A DNA stretch of 64,000 nucleotides from Streptomyces europaeiscabiei (GCF_036346855.1 NZ_CP107841.1:4468001-4532000); one strand, 5' to 3'. Numbered from the stretch's first letter, positions 17,838 through 25,174 are shown. Notes: a model not told the origin generated them from the letters alone. Made by a program: numbers and translations.

Positions 17838-18010
17838 GCCCGGCCCAGCGGCCGCCGGGCTGAACCGGGCGAGGTCGAGACGAGGCGCACCACAACCGCA
17901 CCAGATCTAGCGGGGAGCAGCGGGGAATCACGGGGAGCAGAGGCACTGCGGCCAACGCCAACACCCAGTCGCTTGCCCAGGTCAGCGCTCAAGTAGGCCC
18001 TAAATGACCG

Positions 18011-18058
18011 CAGCTTCCCAAGCTGAGAGCGCGAGTTCGATTCTCGTCACCCGCTCCA
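18011..18058 (+). pseudogene. tRNA-Gly(CCC) 3' fragment, copy 1 (att-site relic)
   Basis: CAGCTTCCCAAGCTG (anticodon arm with CCC), then T-arm GCGAGTTCGATTCTCGT and acceptor CACCCGCTCCA. The D-arm and 5' acceptor strand are absent. It keeps an encoded CCA-like end and its own terminator. Confidence 0.85.
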
Positions 18059-18063
18059 TGCGA

Positions 18064-18090
18064 AACCCCCAGGTCATTGACCCGGGGGTT
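18064..18090 (+). terminator. Terminator of tRNA-Gly relic
   Basis: AACCCCC pairs with GGGGGTT around GGTCATTGACC, followed by CTTTGTTGT, right after the tRNA fragment. Confidence 0.65.
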
Positions 18091-18417
18091 CTTTGTTGTC
18101 TAGACCGGTGCGCGGGTGGCGCACCCCAACCGCACCATAAGGACTCGGCTAGGTCCCGGCGGCCTCCTCCTCGTGGTGCGCGGAGTCGCCCGTGTGGTTC
18201 TTCGCACGCTCGGCGCGCACCATCTCGTCGAGGCCGGCCGCCAAGTCACGCTGCCGCTCGTCGTCGGAGTGCTGATAGATCAGCGCGGCCTTCTCGGAGC
18301 ACTGTCAGTGGCCGAGGTTGGGGTGGAGCGTTCAGGTCCTGGCGCCGGGCCGCACCGACTTCACCCGCTGTGACCTTCTGATCCGTAGCTCTGGAGGGAT
18401 GCTCATGCGTATTGAGG

Positions 18418-18804
18418 TCAGGATGGATGCGTAAGGCCGTACGCGTTAAGAAATGTAAAGCCAAGGAAAGCGAGCGAGGTGAAGGCCGCACCTCCATGCC
18501 AGATGGCTTCGGGGAGAGTAGCTCCATCAGCCCGATCGGCCATGCCGTATGCCACGCCACCCAGCAGTGCAGCAAGCATGACAGCTACTAGAGGAAGAGG
18601 CTGCGGGGTGAGCATGCTACTGAAAGCCAGCGTGGTCATTCCGGTGAAAGAAATTCCAGCTCGCTTAATGGAGCCGGGCAAAGTGCCACCGTCGTTTCGA
18701 TGCAGGAGTCCTGCGCCAACAGCAAGAAGCAATCCTGTAAGCGCGGAAGTGATGATAATCCAAGGATTCAGGGAGTTGGGGATTGAGGTAGCGAAATGAC
18801 CCAC
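18418..18804 (-). CDS. Small four-helix membrane protein
   Basis: A 128-residue protein starting VGHFATSIPNSLNPWIIITS with four hydrophobic helices and two similar halves (HRNDGGTLPGSIKRAG and ADRADGATLPEAIWHG). These suggest an internal duplication of a two-helix unit. GTG at 18804. Codon use is less GC-rich than in neighbouring chromosomal genes, as in the next gene (19001-20302), so both may have arrived together. Function unknown. Confidence 0.6.
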   Translation of the reverse strand: MGHFATSIPNSLNPWIIITSALTGLLLAVGAGLLHRNDGGTLPGSIKRAGISFTGMTTLAFSSMLTPQPLPLVAVMLAALLGGVAYGMADRADGATLPEAIWHGGAAFTSLAFLGFTFLNAYGLTHPS

Positions 18805-19000
18805 GTTAATTTCCTTCCGCCTGCTCCATACCCGGTTGGGCACTCGGAAGGGGATCACATCACCTCGCACCGACCCTAGCCTGCACACTTCTCCGTTTCT
18901 CCACGTACCTGCTGGTCAGACGGCTAGCATGACTTGCACCGAGTCAGCCGAGTCAGCCGACTCGGTGCCAGCCCGAGGACGTACCTGGTAGGAGGCGAAG

Positions 19001-20302
19001 GTGTCCGACGAGCAAAGTGATCACGGTGATGAGTTCACCACGGCCTTCCTCGAACTCCATCGACGCGCTGGAAAACCGCGTGCAAGTCAAATCCTAGAGC
19101 GCGCAGCGAATATGCGACTCATGGACCGAAGAATTGCCGGGTACGGAAAAGCGCCAGCCGATAGCACCGTCGATGACTGGATTCGGAATAATCGAATTCC
19201 TCGTAGCGAGACCAAGCTTCTCCTGGTAGTAGCGGTTTTGGCGCATATGGCCGAAGAACGCGAGGGGTCGCGTACCTTACCAGCTCACCTGACTGCTCCA
19301 GAAGCTTGGCGTCGCCGCCTGACACAGAAACGGCAAGCCGCCCCTTCTGTTAGTTCAACGAACTACCCCAGCATGACGACAGAGGAATCCAGCGAGTGGG
19401 CCGGAAAAGATTTTTCTACAAAAAAGTTGCGCTTCACCGTTTTAATCACTGCCGGTGCAGCAGTAATCGCCACCGCGACGGCAATTGCTCTACTGGTGGC
19501 CAATGGGGAGACTAGAGACAAAGACGAAGGGTCACGCATCGAAGGAAAGTCGACTAGTATCGAATACACAGACAGCAGGCAGGCGCCGGTCAAAGTGGTA
19601 GCAGTGACCCCACGGCTCGCCGATGCCAATAGTTGGACTTACAAGAAAGCCCTCACTCTTTCCAATGATGCCCTATCCAAAATCGGAGATCCGGGTGGCT
19701 TTGGGAATAGCCTTTCCCGCTACGATAAATGGTTTCTCGATCACGACGCAGTTCCAGTGGGCGGCAGGGCAGACCAAATTATCCTGGAAGGCAACTCAAG
19801 AACCCCTGTTCGCGTCATTGATATTGAAGTCAACAAGCAGTGCCACCCACCCCTCGCGGGTTCGCTATTCGATAACCCTGGGGCCGGGGCCGACGACTCA
19901 ACCACTCTCAGTGTTGACTTGGACAGGCCCATGCAGGTTGAAGAATCAAGTCCGCAAGCCGAGCCAGGACCGTACTTCGATCGCCACACGATCTCGCTCA
20001 AGTATGGCGAGCAACACGTTCTGGTACTACAGGCCGAGACTTCTAAGTTCTATTGCGAATATACACTGGGGCTCAAGATTTCACGCAATGGCGAAACATT
20101 AACCCAAGTCGTCAAGAACAATGGAGTTCCGTTTAGAGTGTCTGCCGAGATTGGGGATCACGAAGATCACAATCCATATAAAGGATATGCGCGCGTCTAC
20201 ATTGCCGGCATTCCATCCTCTTACGCCTGCCCCTCCAGCAAAGGCAAGCTAATCCGAGTGGATCCCCTGACCTACACTATAGAAACAAAGAAATGCCCAT
20301 GA
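19001..20302 (+). CDS. HTH-like, membrane-anchored protein with extracytoplasmic domain; low GC
   Basis: A 433-residue protein. The N-terminal about 110 residues (EFTTAFLELHRRAGKPRASQ; TVDDWIRNNRIPRS) resemble the helical DNA-binding-like domain of Streptomyces HTH/TM proteins. One membrane helix follows at about 146-168 (VLITAGAAVIATATAIALLV), then about 260 residues of probably extracytoplasmic, beta-rich sequence with paired cysteines (QCHPPL, FYCEY, YACPSS, KKCP). GTG start with GGAGG upstream. The DNA is visibly more AT-rich than its surroundings, with many A/T-ending codons, indicating transfer. The overall layout parallels the protein at 28189-29583. It may sense an outside signal; no ligand is known. 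Confidence 0.6.
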   Translation: MSDEQSDHGDEFTTAFLELHRRAGKPRASQILERAANMRLMDRRIAGYGKAPADSTVDDWIRNNRIPRSETKLLLVVAVLAHMAEEREGSRTLPAHLTAPEAWRRRLTQKRQAAPSVSSTNYPSMTTEESSEWAGKDFSTKKLRFTVLITAGAAVIATATAIALLVANGETRDKDEGSRIEGKSTSIEYTDSRQAPVKVVAVTPRLADANSWTYKKALTLSNDALSKIGDPGGFGNSLSRYDKWFLDHDAVPVGGRADQIILEGNSRTPVRVIDIEVNKQCHPPLAGSLFDNPGAGADDSTTLSVDLDRPMQVEESSPQAEPGPYFDRHTISLKYGEQHVLVLQAETSKFYCEYTLGLKISRNGETLTQVVKNNGVPFRVSAEIGDHEDHNPYKGYARVYIAGIPSSYACPSSKGKLIRVDPLTYTIETKKCP

Positions 20303-20611
20303 GGGCAGCCGCGCGCGTGGTCGGTCGCCGTCGTGGCTGGCTTTCGTCGGCTCTCCACCGCCGGACGGGGCTGCGGGCCTACAACGCGTCGGCCGACGCC
20401 GACAGAATGATCGAGGGACAGCCGTCAGCCTCCCTGCACCGATGCTTCCCGCAAAGCAAGAAAATTGAGGGTGAGTGTGTAACTGCGTGACAACGCCGAC
20501 GAACAACAGCGGACGCCAGCGAACGTCATCAGACCGTCAGTGCAGCTCAGAACCACACCAGACCAAGGCAGCGCCCCCACCAAGGTTGCTTCGGGACGAA
20601 GCGGTCGTCGA
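20303..20611. repeat. Family A att-like repeat, copy 3
   Basis: No gene seen. GTAACTGCGTGACAACGCC starts at about 20479, and the module ends near GGTTGCTTCGGGACGAAGCG (about 20610). A partial family-B tail (GTGGCTGGCTTTCGTCGGCT) lies at 20332. Confidence 0.55.
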
Positions 20612-21220
20612 CTAACCGCACGAATCGCAAATGCCTGTCGAAGGCAGTTGGACGAAGCAGCGCTCACAAACCCGGGCAGGCTTTTCAGTGCGCTCGCGCC
20701 GACGCTCGACCGCGGCTTGAAGTCTGGGGGCGAGGGCCGGCACACCACCGCCAGGCGGCATGGTCGCCCCAAAGTGGCGGTAGCAAGCCAGGCGGGCGTC
20801 GGCAGCGTGATGCTCACGTTCCAGCTCGTCATCTACCGGCGTCTCTCCGGCGACCGCCAGAACTTCCTTGTAGCCACTGCCTACCTTGCCGTCGTCTGTA
20901 TGGACCACCAGGGCCGTCAGTGGTGGGTCGCCGCGACGGTGGGCTTCACGCACCACCCGGCCCAAGATCGGACCGATCCAGTTGTGCAGGAGAGTCTTGG
21001 TCCGGATGCCAGTCCTGCTCTGAATCTCCTCCGCCAACTCCTTGTAAGTGATCACTGCGTGGTAGGTCTGCGCTACGCCTACGAGGATCAAGTACGCCTC
21101 TGAGCTCCAGGCTTCGCGTGCCTCCTGGCCCGTCGGCTTATCGGTGCCGGCCTCAGACTCAGAATCCCCCTGCTTCATCCCCACCCCGTCTTGCTCTTGA
21201 TCGTTGGCACTCTCTTGCAT
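20612..21220 (-). CDS. Winged-helix-like protein with C-terminal zinc ribbon, unknown function
   Basis: A 202-residue protein. After an acidic leader, residues about 40-125 (AYLILVGVAQTYHAVITYKE, then LAEEIQSRTGIRTKTLLHNW) look like a helical, winged-helix fold with a PPLTALVVHTDDGKVGSGY turn. The C-terminus holds CERCFVQLPSTGICDSCG, a CxxC-x10-CxxC zinc ribbon. Similar proteins occur scattered in actinobacterial accessory regions. A nucleic-acid-binding role is plausible but inferred. Confidence 0.6.
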   Translation of the reverse strand: MQESANDQEQDGVGMKQGDSESEAGTDKPTGQEAREAWSSEAYLILVGVAQTYHAVITYKELAEEIQSRTGIRTKTLLHNWIGPILGRVVREAHRRGDPPLTALVVHTDDGKVGSGYKEVLAVAGETPVDDELEREHHAADARLACYRHFGATMPPGGGVPALAPRLQAAVERRRERTEKPARVCERCFVQLPSTGICDSCG

Positions 21221-21567
21221 CCTCCCCTACGGGAGGACGACAGCGCCATGGCTCTGTGCGAGCTCACCGACGTACGCCAACCGGTACACAGAGCAGCGTC
21301 GGCAGCGAGCGCCCTGATCCCTGCGATACAGCAGCGAAGTACAGCAACCACGACGACCGTAGCTGGCCGCCAGCACTCTTCAATGGCCAGCTGAACAGCT
21401 ATCGCGACCTCAACGACCTCTGCGCCGAGACTTCGGGACGTTCGTGCCAGATCCGTGCCAGGTCGTGCGGGGAACTACGGGGAATGGCGGGGAACAACGA
21501 GCCATCCCGTCACCTCTCACAGTAGCTTCGCCGCAGGTCACCGCAGCAACTACCGCCAGAGAACACG

Positions 21568-21606
21568 AGCTTCCCAGGCTGAGAGCGCGAACTTGATTCG
21601 CGTCAC
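21568..21606 (+). pseudogene. Decayed tRNA-Gly 3' fragment, copy 2
   Basis: AGCTTCCCAGGCTGAGAGCG followed by AACTTGATTCGCGTCAC matches the tRNA-Gly(CCC) relic at 18011, with several substitutions and loss of the acceptor end. No terminator follows. Confidence 0.7.
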
Positions 21607-21620
21607 GCAGGGCCTGGCGG

Positions 21621-22121
21621 TCAGCGCCGTCCACGATCTCTGAACAGCCGGGCCGCCCAGCCTCCGATGATGATGACCCCGGCGAGGATCGCACTCCGAA
21701 GCCAGCTGTCTGGCGGATCCTTCAGCTGTCCAACAAGCCATAGGACCACCGTGAAGATCGACCAGTGGCTGATCCATAGCAAGCCCTCAAGCCGCACGGG
21801 CAGTGCATCGCTCTCGACGGGAGAGACAGGAGCCGACCGGAACCCCCCTTTGCGCTCGTAGTGAGCCTGGCGTCGGCGCTCAAAGCGACACACGAGCCAG
21901 GCGAACAGCCCGGCGCCCAGCCCCACCAGCACTGCCTGCAGCATGCGCCCCGGATCGTCGAAAGCGGACAGGGCCGCGGCAAACAGCAGTCCCTGGAAGA
22001 CGCCATGGACTACTCCCGTACCTACCGGATGCCGGGCCAAGTACACCTGCACTCGGGGCGGCGGTTTGGTCCCGCCGAAGCGCTCGTCAAAACGCAGGAA
22101 CGCCCGCCGCAATCTCTCCAC
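21621..22121 (-). CDS. Membrane protein, unknown function
   Basis: A 166-residue protein with a basic, amphipathic N-terminus (MERLRRAFLRFDERFGG). About four hydrophobic helices follow, in two pairs (about 38-78 and 110-158), separated by a polar loop (RFERRRQAHYERKGGFRSAP). No family is recognised. Its stop lies 15 bp from the tRNA-Gly relic. It is one of several small membrane proteins in this decayed region. Confidence 0.55.
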   Translation of the reverse strand: MERLRRAFLRFDERFGGTKPPPRVQVYLARHPVGTGVVHGVFQGLLFAAALSAFDDPGRMLQAVLVGLGAGLFAWLVCRFERRRQAHYERKGGFRSAPVSPVESDALPVRLEGLLWISHWSIFTVVLWLVGQLKDPPDSWLRSAILAGVIIIGGWAARLFRDRGRR

Positions 22122-22357
22122 CGGTCAATTCCCCTCTCCCCGACACTGGTTGATGCGCATCTTTCCCTACGGGCGCTCCCATTGTCCTTGTGACGGGATG
22201 CCGCCCTCTCGCAGACACGGCCCTGGCAGCCGACTCCGGAACATGCGGCAAGCGACCAGCTTCAGTGTCAGCGGCGGCTGAACCTGGGTTCTGGCTCACT
22301 TTGGTCGGTTGAAATCTGACCCGGGTGTCTTCGGTTCGGTCGTTTCAGGGACCTCTC

Positions 22358-22426
22358 CCGGAAGCTTACGGGGCCATGATCACTCGCCCCATGGCAGCTC
22401 CCGCCCAAAGCCGCTCCGCCGACCTA
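22358..22426. repeat. 68-bp dispersed repeat, copy 2
   Basis: Partner of 15035-15102 with two substitutions in about 68 bp. It lies beside the small membrane gene 22424-22675. Confidence 0.65.
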
Positions 22427-22675
22427 GTCGGACACCGTGTCCGCCGTGCGTTCCTGAGCGACAGGAAACATCAGCCGGGCAGCGAAGACGATCACGCCCA
22501 GGGATCCCCATGCCAGGGCATGACGTAGCCATCTCATGCCGCCCTCCCAGGCTTGCGGAGGACCGAAGACCAACCAGACCACAACAATGGCGCCGACCAG
22601 CACGCTTGCCACGCCAGCTGTGCGACGTAATCCAGGACTCATGCGCCCAGGATCTCCCGTGGTCTCCACCCTCAC
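22424..22675 (-). CDS. Small two-helix membrane protein
   Basis: An 83-residue protein with two hydrophobic segments (about 20-38 and 50-68; VASVLVGAIVVVWLVFGPPQ). GTG at 22675 or ATG 11 codons later (MSPGLRRTAG) could be the start. Its 3' end overlaps the edge of a dispersed repeat. Function unknown. Confidence 0.45.
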   Translation of the reverse strand: MRVETTGDPGRMSPGLRRTAGVASVLVGAIVVVWLVFGPPQAWEGGMRWLRHALAWGSLGVIVFAARLMFPVAQERTADTVSD

Positions 22676-22785
22676 AATCGAAAAAGCGGCGAGTGCCCTA
22701 CAGTTCGGGTCGCGTGCCCCCTCTGTGCCCGCCAGCTCAGGGAACCACGGGGAAAATCGGTCGCCGACGGGCAGCCATCAGCCTG

Positions 22786-22820
22786 ACGGCCCCTGACCGT
22801 ATCGCCTGGTCAGGGGCCGT
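22786..22820 (-). terminator. Relic tRNA-Ser terminator hairpin, copy 3
   Basis: Perfect 13-bp arms ACGGCCCCTGACC and GGTCAGGGGCCGT, downstream of tRNA-Ser relic 3. Confidence 0.75.
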
Positions 22821-22826
22821 TCGCCT

Positions 22827-22880
22827 GCGGTGGGTGTGGGATTTGAACCCACGGTGACATCGCTGCCACGACGGTTTCAA
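22827..22880 (-). pseudogene. tRNA-Ser(UGA) 3' fragment, copy 3
   Basis: Same 3' half as copies 1 and 2, with one A lost from the anticodon loop (CTTGAAACC). The TGA of its anticodon doubles as the stop codon of the gene at 22877-23251. Confidence 0.85.
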
Positions 22881-23251
22881 GACTGTTGGCCTGTTGCATC
22901 GTCGCCCAGCCCAGGAGGCAGGTGAGCCATCACCAGGCCGATGGCGTCCTCAGCCGTTGCCGCCTCTCCGAGGAGGGTCCCGTAACCGGACGCGTAGACG
23001 CTGTATGGCGGCTCACCCAGCACGATGAACGGCAGATCATCAGCCGGAGGCTCGTACCACGGGGGAGCATCACGGATGAACTTGAGTGTGCCGTGGGTGT
23101 GAAAGGGAAAGAGCCCGCGCAGCACAGGCTCGGCGTATGCGGCAGCCGCGATGGGTGGCAACGTGTCGTTGAACGAGCCTCGGGTCCCTGGTCGACGCTC
23201 CAGCAGCCATGTCCACGCAGTCTCAACGTCAGGGGCCTCGGACATGGTCAT
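22877..23251 (-). CDS. DUF6193-like protein, 3' end fused to a tRNA-Ser relic
   Basis: A 124-residue protein with the DUF6193 pattern: an ETAWTWLLE helix, LRGLFPFHTHGTLKFIRD, then a C-terminal SVYASGYGTLLGEAATAEDA stretch and a LVMAHLPPGLG end. DUF6193 proteins are small Streptomyces proteins sometimes linked to natural-product clusters; no activity is established. The last residues (GQQS) and the stop TGA (22879-22877) come from the tRNA-Ser fragment, so integration probably set the present 3' end. ATG at 23251 or at codon 3 (MSEAPDVE). Confidence 0.7.
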   Translation of the reverse strand: MTMSEAPDVETAWTWLLERRPGTRGSFNDTLPPIAAAAYAEPVLRGLFPFHTHGTLKFIRDAPPWYEPPADDLPFIVLGEPPYSVYASGYGTLLGEAATAEDAIGLVMAHLPPGLGDDATGQQS

Positions 23252-23515
23252 ACGATCCTACAACCGACAGACGGCAGGCAAGATCTCTGTGTCGATACAG
23301 CAGGGAAGTACAGCAACCCTCCCCGTCCTTCTGCAGGCAAGCACAGCCGCCCAAGGACCGGGATGGCCCCAGAGCTCAATCTGTATAGAGCTACAGATCA
23401 GAAGGCTTCTGACATCCACGGCTGACATCAACGACGCCGGACAGCGGCGTACACCAGCAACTCTGTCCGGCCGTCGCACCAGCCGACGGCTGCAGCCGGA
23501 TCAGGCTCGGATCGA

Positions 23516-23559
23516 ACTCCTGAAGCGGGTGTCGCAGGTTCGAGTCCTGCCGGGGGCAC
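23516..23559 (+). pseudogene. tRNA-Arg(CCU) 3' fragment, copy 2
   Basis: ACTCCTGAAGCGGGTGTCGC, then T-arm GCAGGTTCGAGTCCTGC and acceptor CGGGGGCAC. It differs from copy 1 at two or three positions, including one in the T-loop. The 5' half is missing. Confidence 0.85.
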
Positions 23560-23564
23560 AACAT

Positions 23565-23607
23565 AAAGGGCCAGCTCAGGAGGGGTTTCCTCTCAGGCTG
23601 GCCCTTC
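23565..23607 (+). terminator. Terminator of tRNA-Arg relic, copy 2
   Basis: AAAGGGCCAGC pairs with GCTGGCCCTT, with an inner GAGG/CCTC stem, as after copy 1. Confidence 0.75.
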
Positions 23608-23610
23608 ATC

Positions 23611-24003
23611 GTGTTCGAGGCCGTGCTACACGCGGGCCACTCATGCCACGCGGATGCCCCATCGCTCCTGGCCGGTGTCCTCTCTCCCGCCCTCACTGAT
23701 CCCTTCACCTCAGCCGCAGACAGCGCAGCAAGCCGCGCCTCACCGAACCTCACCGATCTCACCGCGGGCGGCACCATCCGCTTCCGGATCAAAGGCACGG
23801 ACGAGACCTGCGAGGTCAAGGTCAGGCGGGTCACCGAGTACCCCGACTTCGAAGCACTGCTCGATGGCGAGGGACCGAGCAACGTCAACCCGACCGCCAC
23901 CCGCGAACTGCGGCTCGCCAACATCCGCGCCATCTACCCGTCCGAGAAGGAAGCCCTGGGCGCCCTCGCCATCGAGATCGCACTGCTCGACTCGGCCCCC
24001 TGA
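23611..24003 (+). pseudogene. ASCH-domain protein, N-terminally truncated
   Basis: The frame from 23611 (130 residues) has a good ASCH-type C-terminal half from ASPNLTDLTAGGTIRFRI, through VTEYPDFEALLDGEG, to IRAIYPSEKEALGALAIEI. The about 40 residues before it (HAGHSCHADAPSLLAG) do not look like the expected first strand and helix of an ASCH domain, and they begin only 4 bp after the tRNA-Arg terminator. The element junction therefore probably removed the native start. ASCH domains bind RNA or nucleotides; this copy may be non-functional or reuse a new start. Confidence 0.6.
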
Positions 24004-24034
24004 ACCTGGCAGAACGTCACTACGATCACGGGCC

Positions 24035-24964
24035 ATGGACTGGCTGGAGCGCACCGCGAAGCTGAGGCAGTGGACCAGGAGCGGGACACGCGCTCCGCAC
24101 AAGCCGTTGCTGCTCCTGTATGCCCTCGGCCGGTTTCAGGAGGATGCCGACGGCGGGCTGCGCTACACCGCGGTGGAAGAAGACCTCCAGCGGCTGTTGA
24201 CCGAGTACGGCCCACCGAACAGGACGACGCCCGCCTATCCGTTCCACCACCTGGTCAGCGACGGTGTGTGGGAAGTGCGTACCGATCGCGGGCCCGGCAG
24301 CCCTGGAACCGGGGTGCGGGGTCTGCGCGAGACGGGTGCCACCGGGCAGCTCGCGCTGGATCTGAGGACTGCGTTGCGACACGAACCACCGCTGCTCGCC
24401 AGGATTGCGCGGTCGCTGCTCGATCTGCACTTCCCGCCCTCGCTGCACAGTGAACTGTGCGAAGCCGTCGGCCTGGAGCTGGAGCCGACCGAGACCGAGC
24501 ACCTCTCGACCGTGAGACGACAGCGGGACCGGCGGATGCGGGAACTGGTGCTGACCGCCTACGAGTACCGGTGTGCGTTCTGCGGTTACGACGGCAGGCT
24601 CGGCGCGGTGCCGGTCGGGCTGGAGGCAGCGCACGTGCGGTGGTGGGCATTCGACGGACCCGACGACGTCGAGAACGGGCTGTGCCTGTGCTCACTGCAC
24701 CACAAGCTCTTCGACAAGGGTGTCCTCGGGGTTGGATGGGGGTCCCCCCGCTCGAACGAAGCCGAGAGTGAGGGAGGTCACCGCATCCTGGTCTCGCAAC
24801 GCTTCGTCGGCCACAGCCCCGCTGCCCGCGAACATGTCATAGCGCTCGCCGGCCGTCCGCTCGTCGGCCCACAGCCGGGCGCACGCCCAGTCGCAGCCGC
24901 CCACCTCGACTGGCACACCACCCAGGTCTTCCACGGCAGTCCACGCCCGGCCACTGCTGTCTGA
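24035..24964 (+). CDS. Putative phosphorothioate-dependent restriction endonuclease (SBD-HNH)
   Basis: A 309-residue enzyme of the ScoMcrA/SprMcrA type. Residues about 1-145 resemble the sulfur-binding domain (APHKPLLLLYALGRF; TPAYPFHHLVSDGVW). Residues about 165-270 form an HNH nuclease with CAFC (180-183), EAAH (198-201), and NGLCLCSLHHKLFDKG. Family members cut DNA carrying backbone phosphorothioate made by Dnd enzymes. No dnd genes are in the window, so it would act against foreign modified DNA. Residues about 233-248 are encoded by an inserted dispersed repeat (24735-24776) and are not expected in the family, yet the frame stays open. ATG at 24035. Confidence 0.8.
   Translation: MDWLERTAKLRQWTRSGTRAPHKPLLLLYALGRFQEDADGGLRYTAVEEDLQRLLTEYGPPNRTTPAYPFHHLVSDGVWEVRTDRGPGSPGTGVRGLRETGATGQLALDLRTALRHEPPLLARIARSLLDLHFPPSLHSELCEAVGLELEPTETEHLSTVRRQRDRRMRELVLTAYEYRCAFCGYDGRLGAVPVGLEAAHVRWWAFDGPDDVENGLCLCSLHHKLFDKGVLGVGWGSPRSNEAESEGGHRILVSQRFVGHSPAAREHVIALAGRPLVGPQPGARPVAAAHLDWHTTQVFHGSPRPATAV
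24735..24776 (+). repeat. Dispersed Streptomyces repeat inserted in frame in the HNH gene
   Basis: ATGGGGGTCCCCCCGCTCGA followed by ACGAAGCCGAGAGTGAGGG matches a repeat type I know from many Streptomyces intergenic regions (GGGGGTCCCCCCGCTCGAGC...GCCGAGAG). Here it sits inside a coding region and adds about 14-16 residues. Confidence 0.65.
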
Positions 24965-25012
24965 TCACTGGGTCAGCACTGGCATCAGGGGCGTGGCCGA
25001 CCGACTGCCCAC

Positions 25013-25053
25013 GGCTGCGGCTGCGGCTGCGGCTGCGGCTGCGGCTGCGGCTG
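25013..25053. repeat. GGCTGC hexanucleotide tandem repeat (about 7 units)
   Basis: Uninterrupted GGCTGC units in the gap between the HNH gene and the LuxR remnant. Prone to slippage; no coding role seen. Confidence 0.8.
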
Positions 25054-25076
25054 AGTGTGTCGGTTGATGGCGGCGG

Positions 25077-25165
25077 TCACCCGCGGATCAGGCCCAACTC
25101 GCCCGCGCGTACTCCGGCCTGGAAACGGGAACCCGCGTTGAGGGTGACGAGCAGTTCGGCGAAAC
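25077..25165 (-). pseudogene. C-terminal remnant of a LuxR-type HTH regulator
   Basis: On the minus strand the end of an open frame reads FAELLVTLNAGSRFQAGVRA and then ELGLIRG before a stop. This resembles the last helices of a LuxR/NarL HTH domain. Nothing upstream in this frame fits, because it runs antisense-in-frame through cvnB. A small decayed remnant. Confidence 0.4.
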
Positions 25166-25174
25166 GCGCCGTGG

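Noticed and set aside
18011..18058. Intact tRNA-Gly gene
   Set aside because: The sequence left of the anticodon loop does not pair with the acceptor end and lacks a D-arm.
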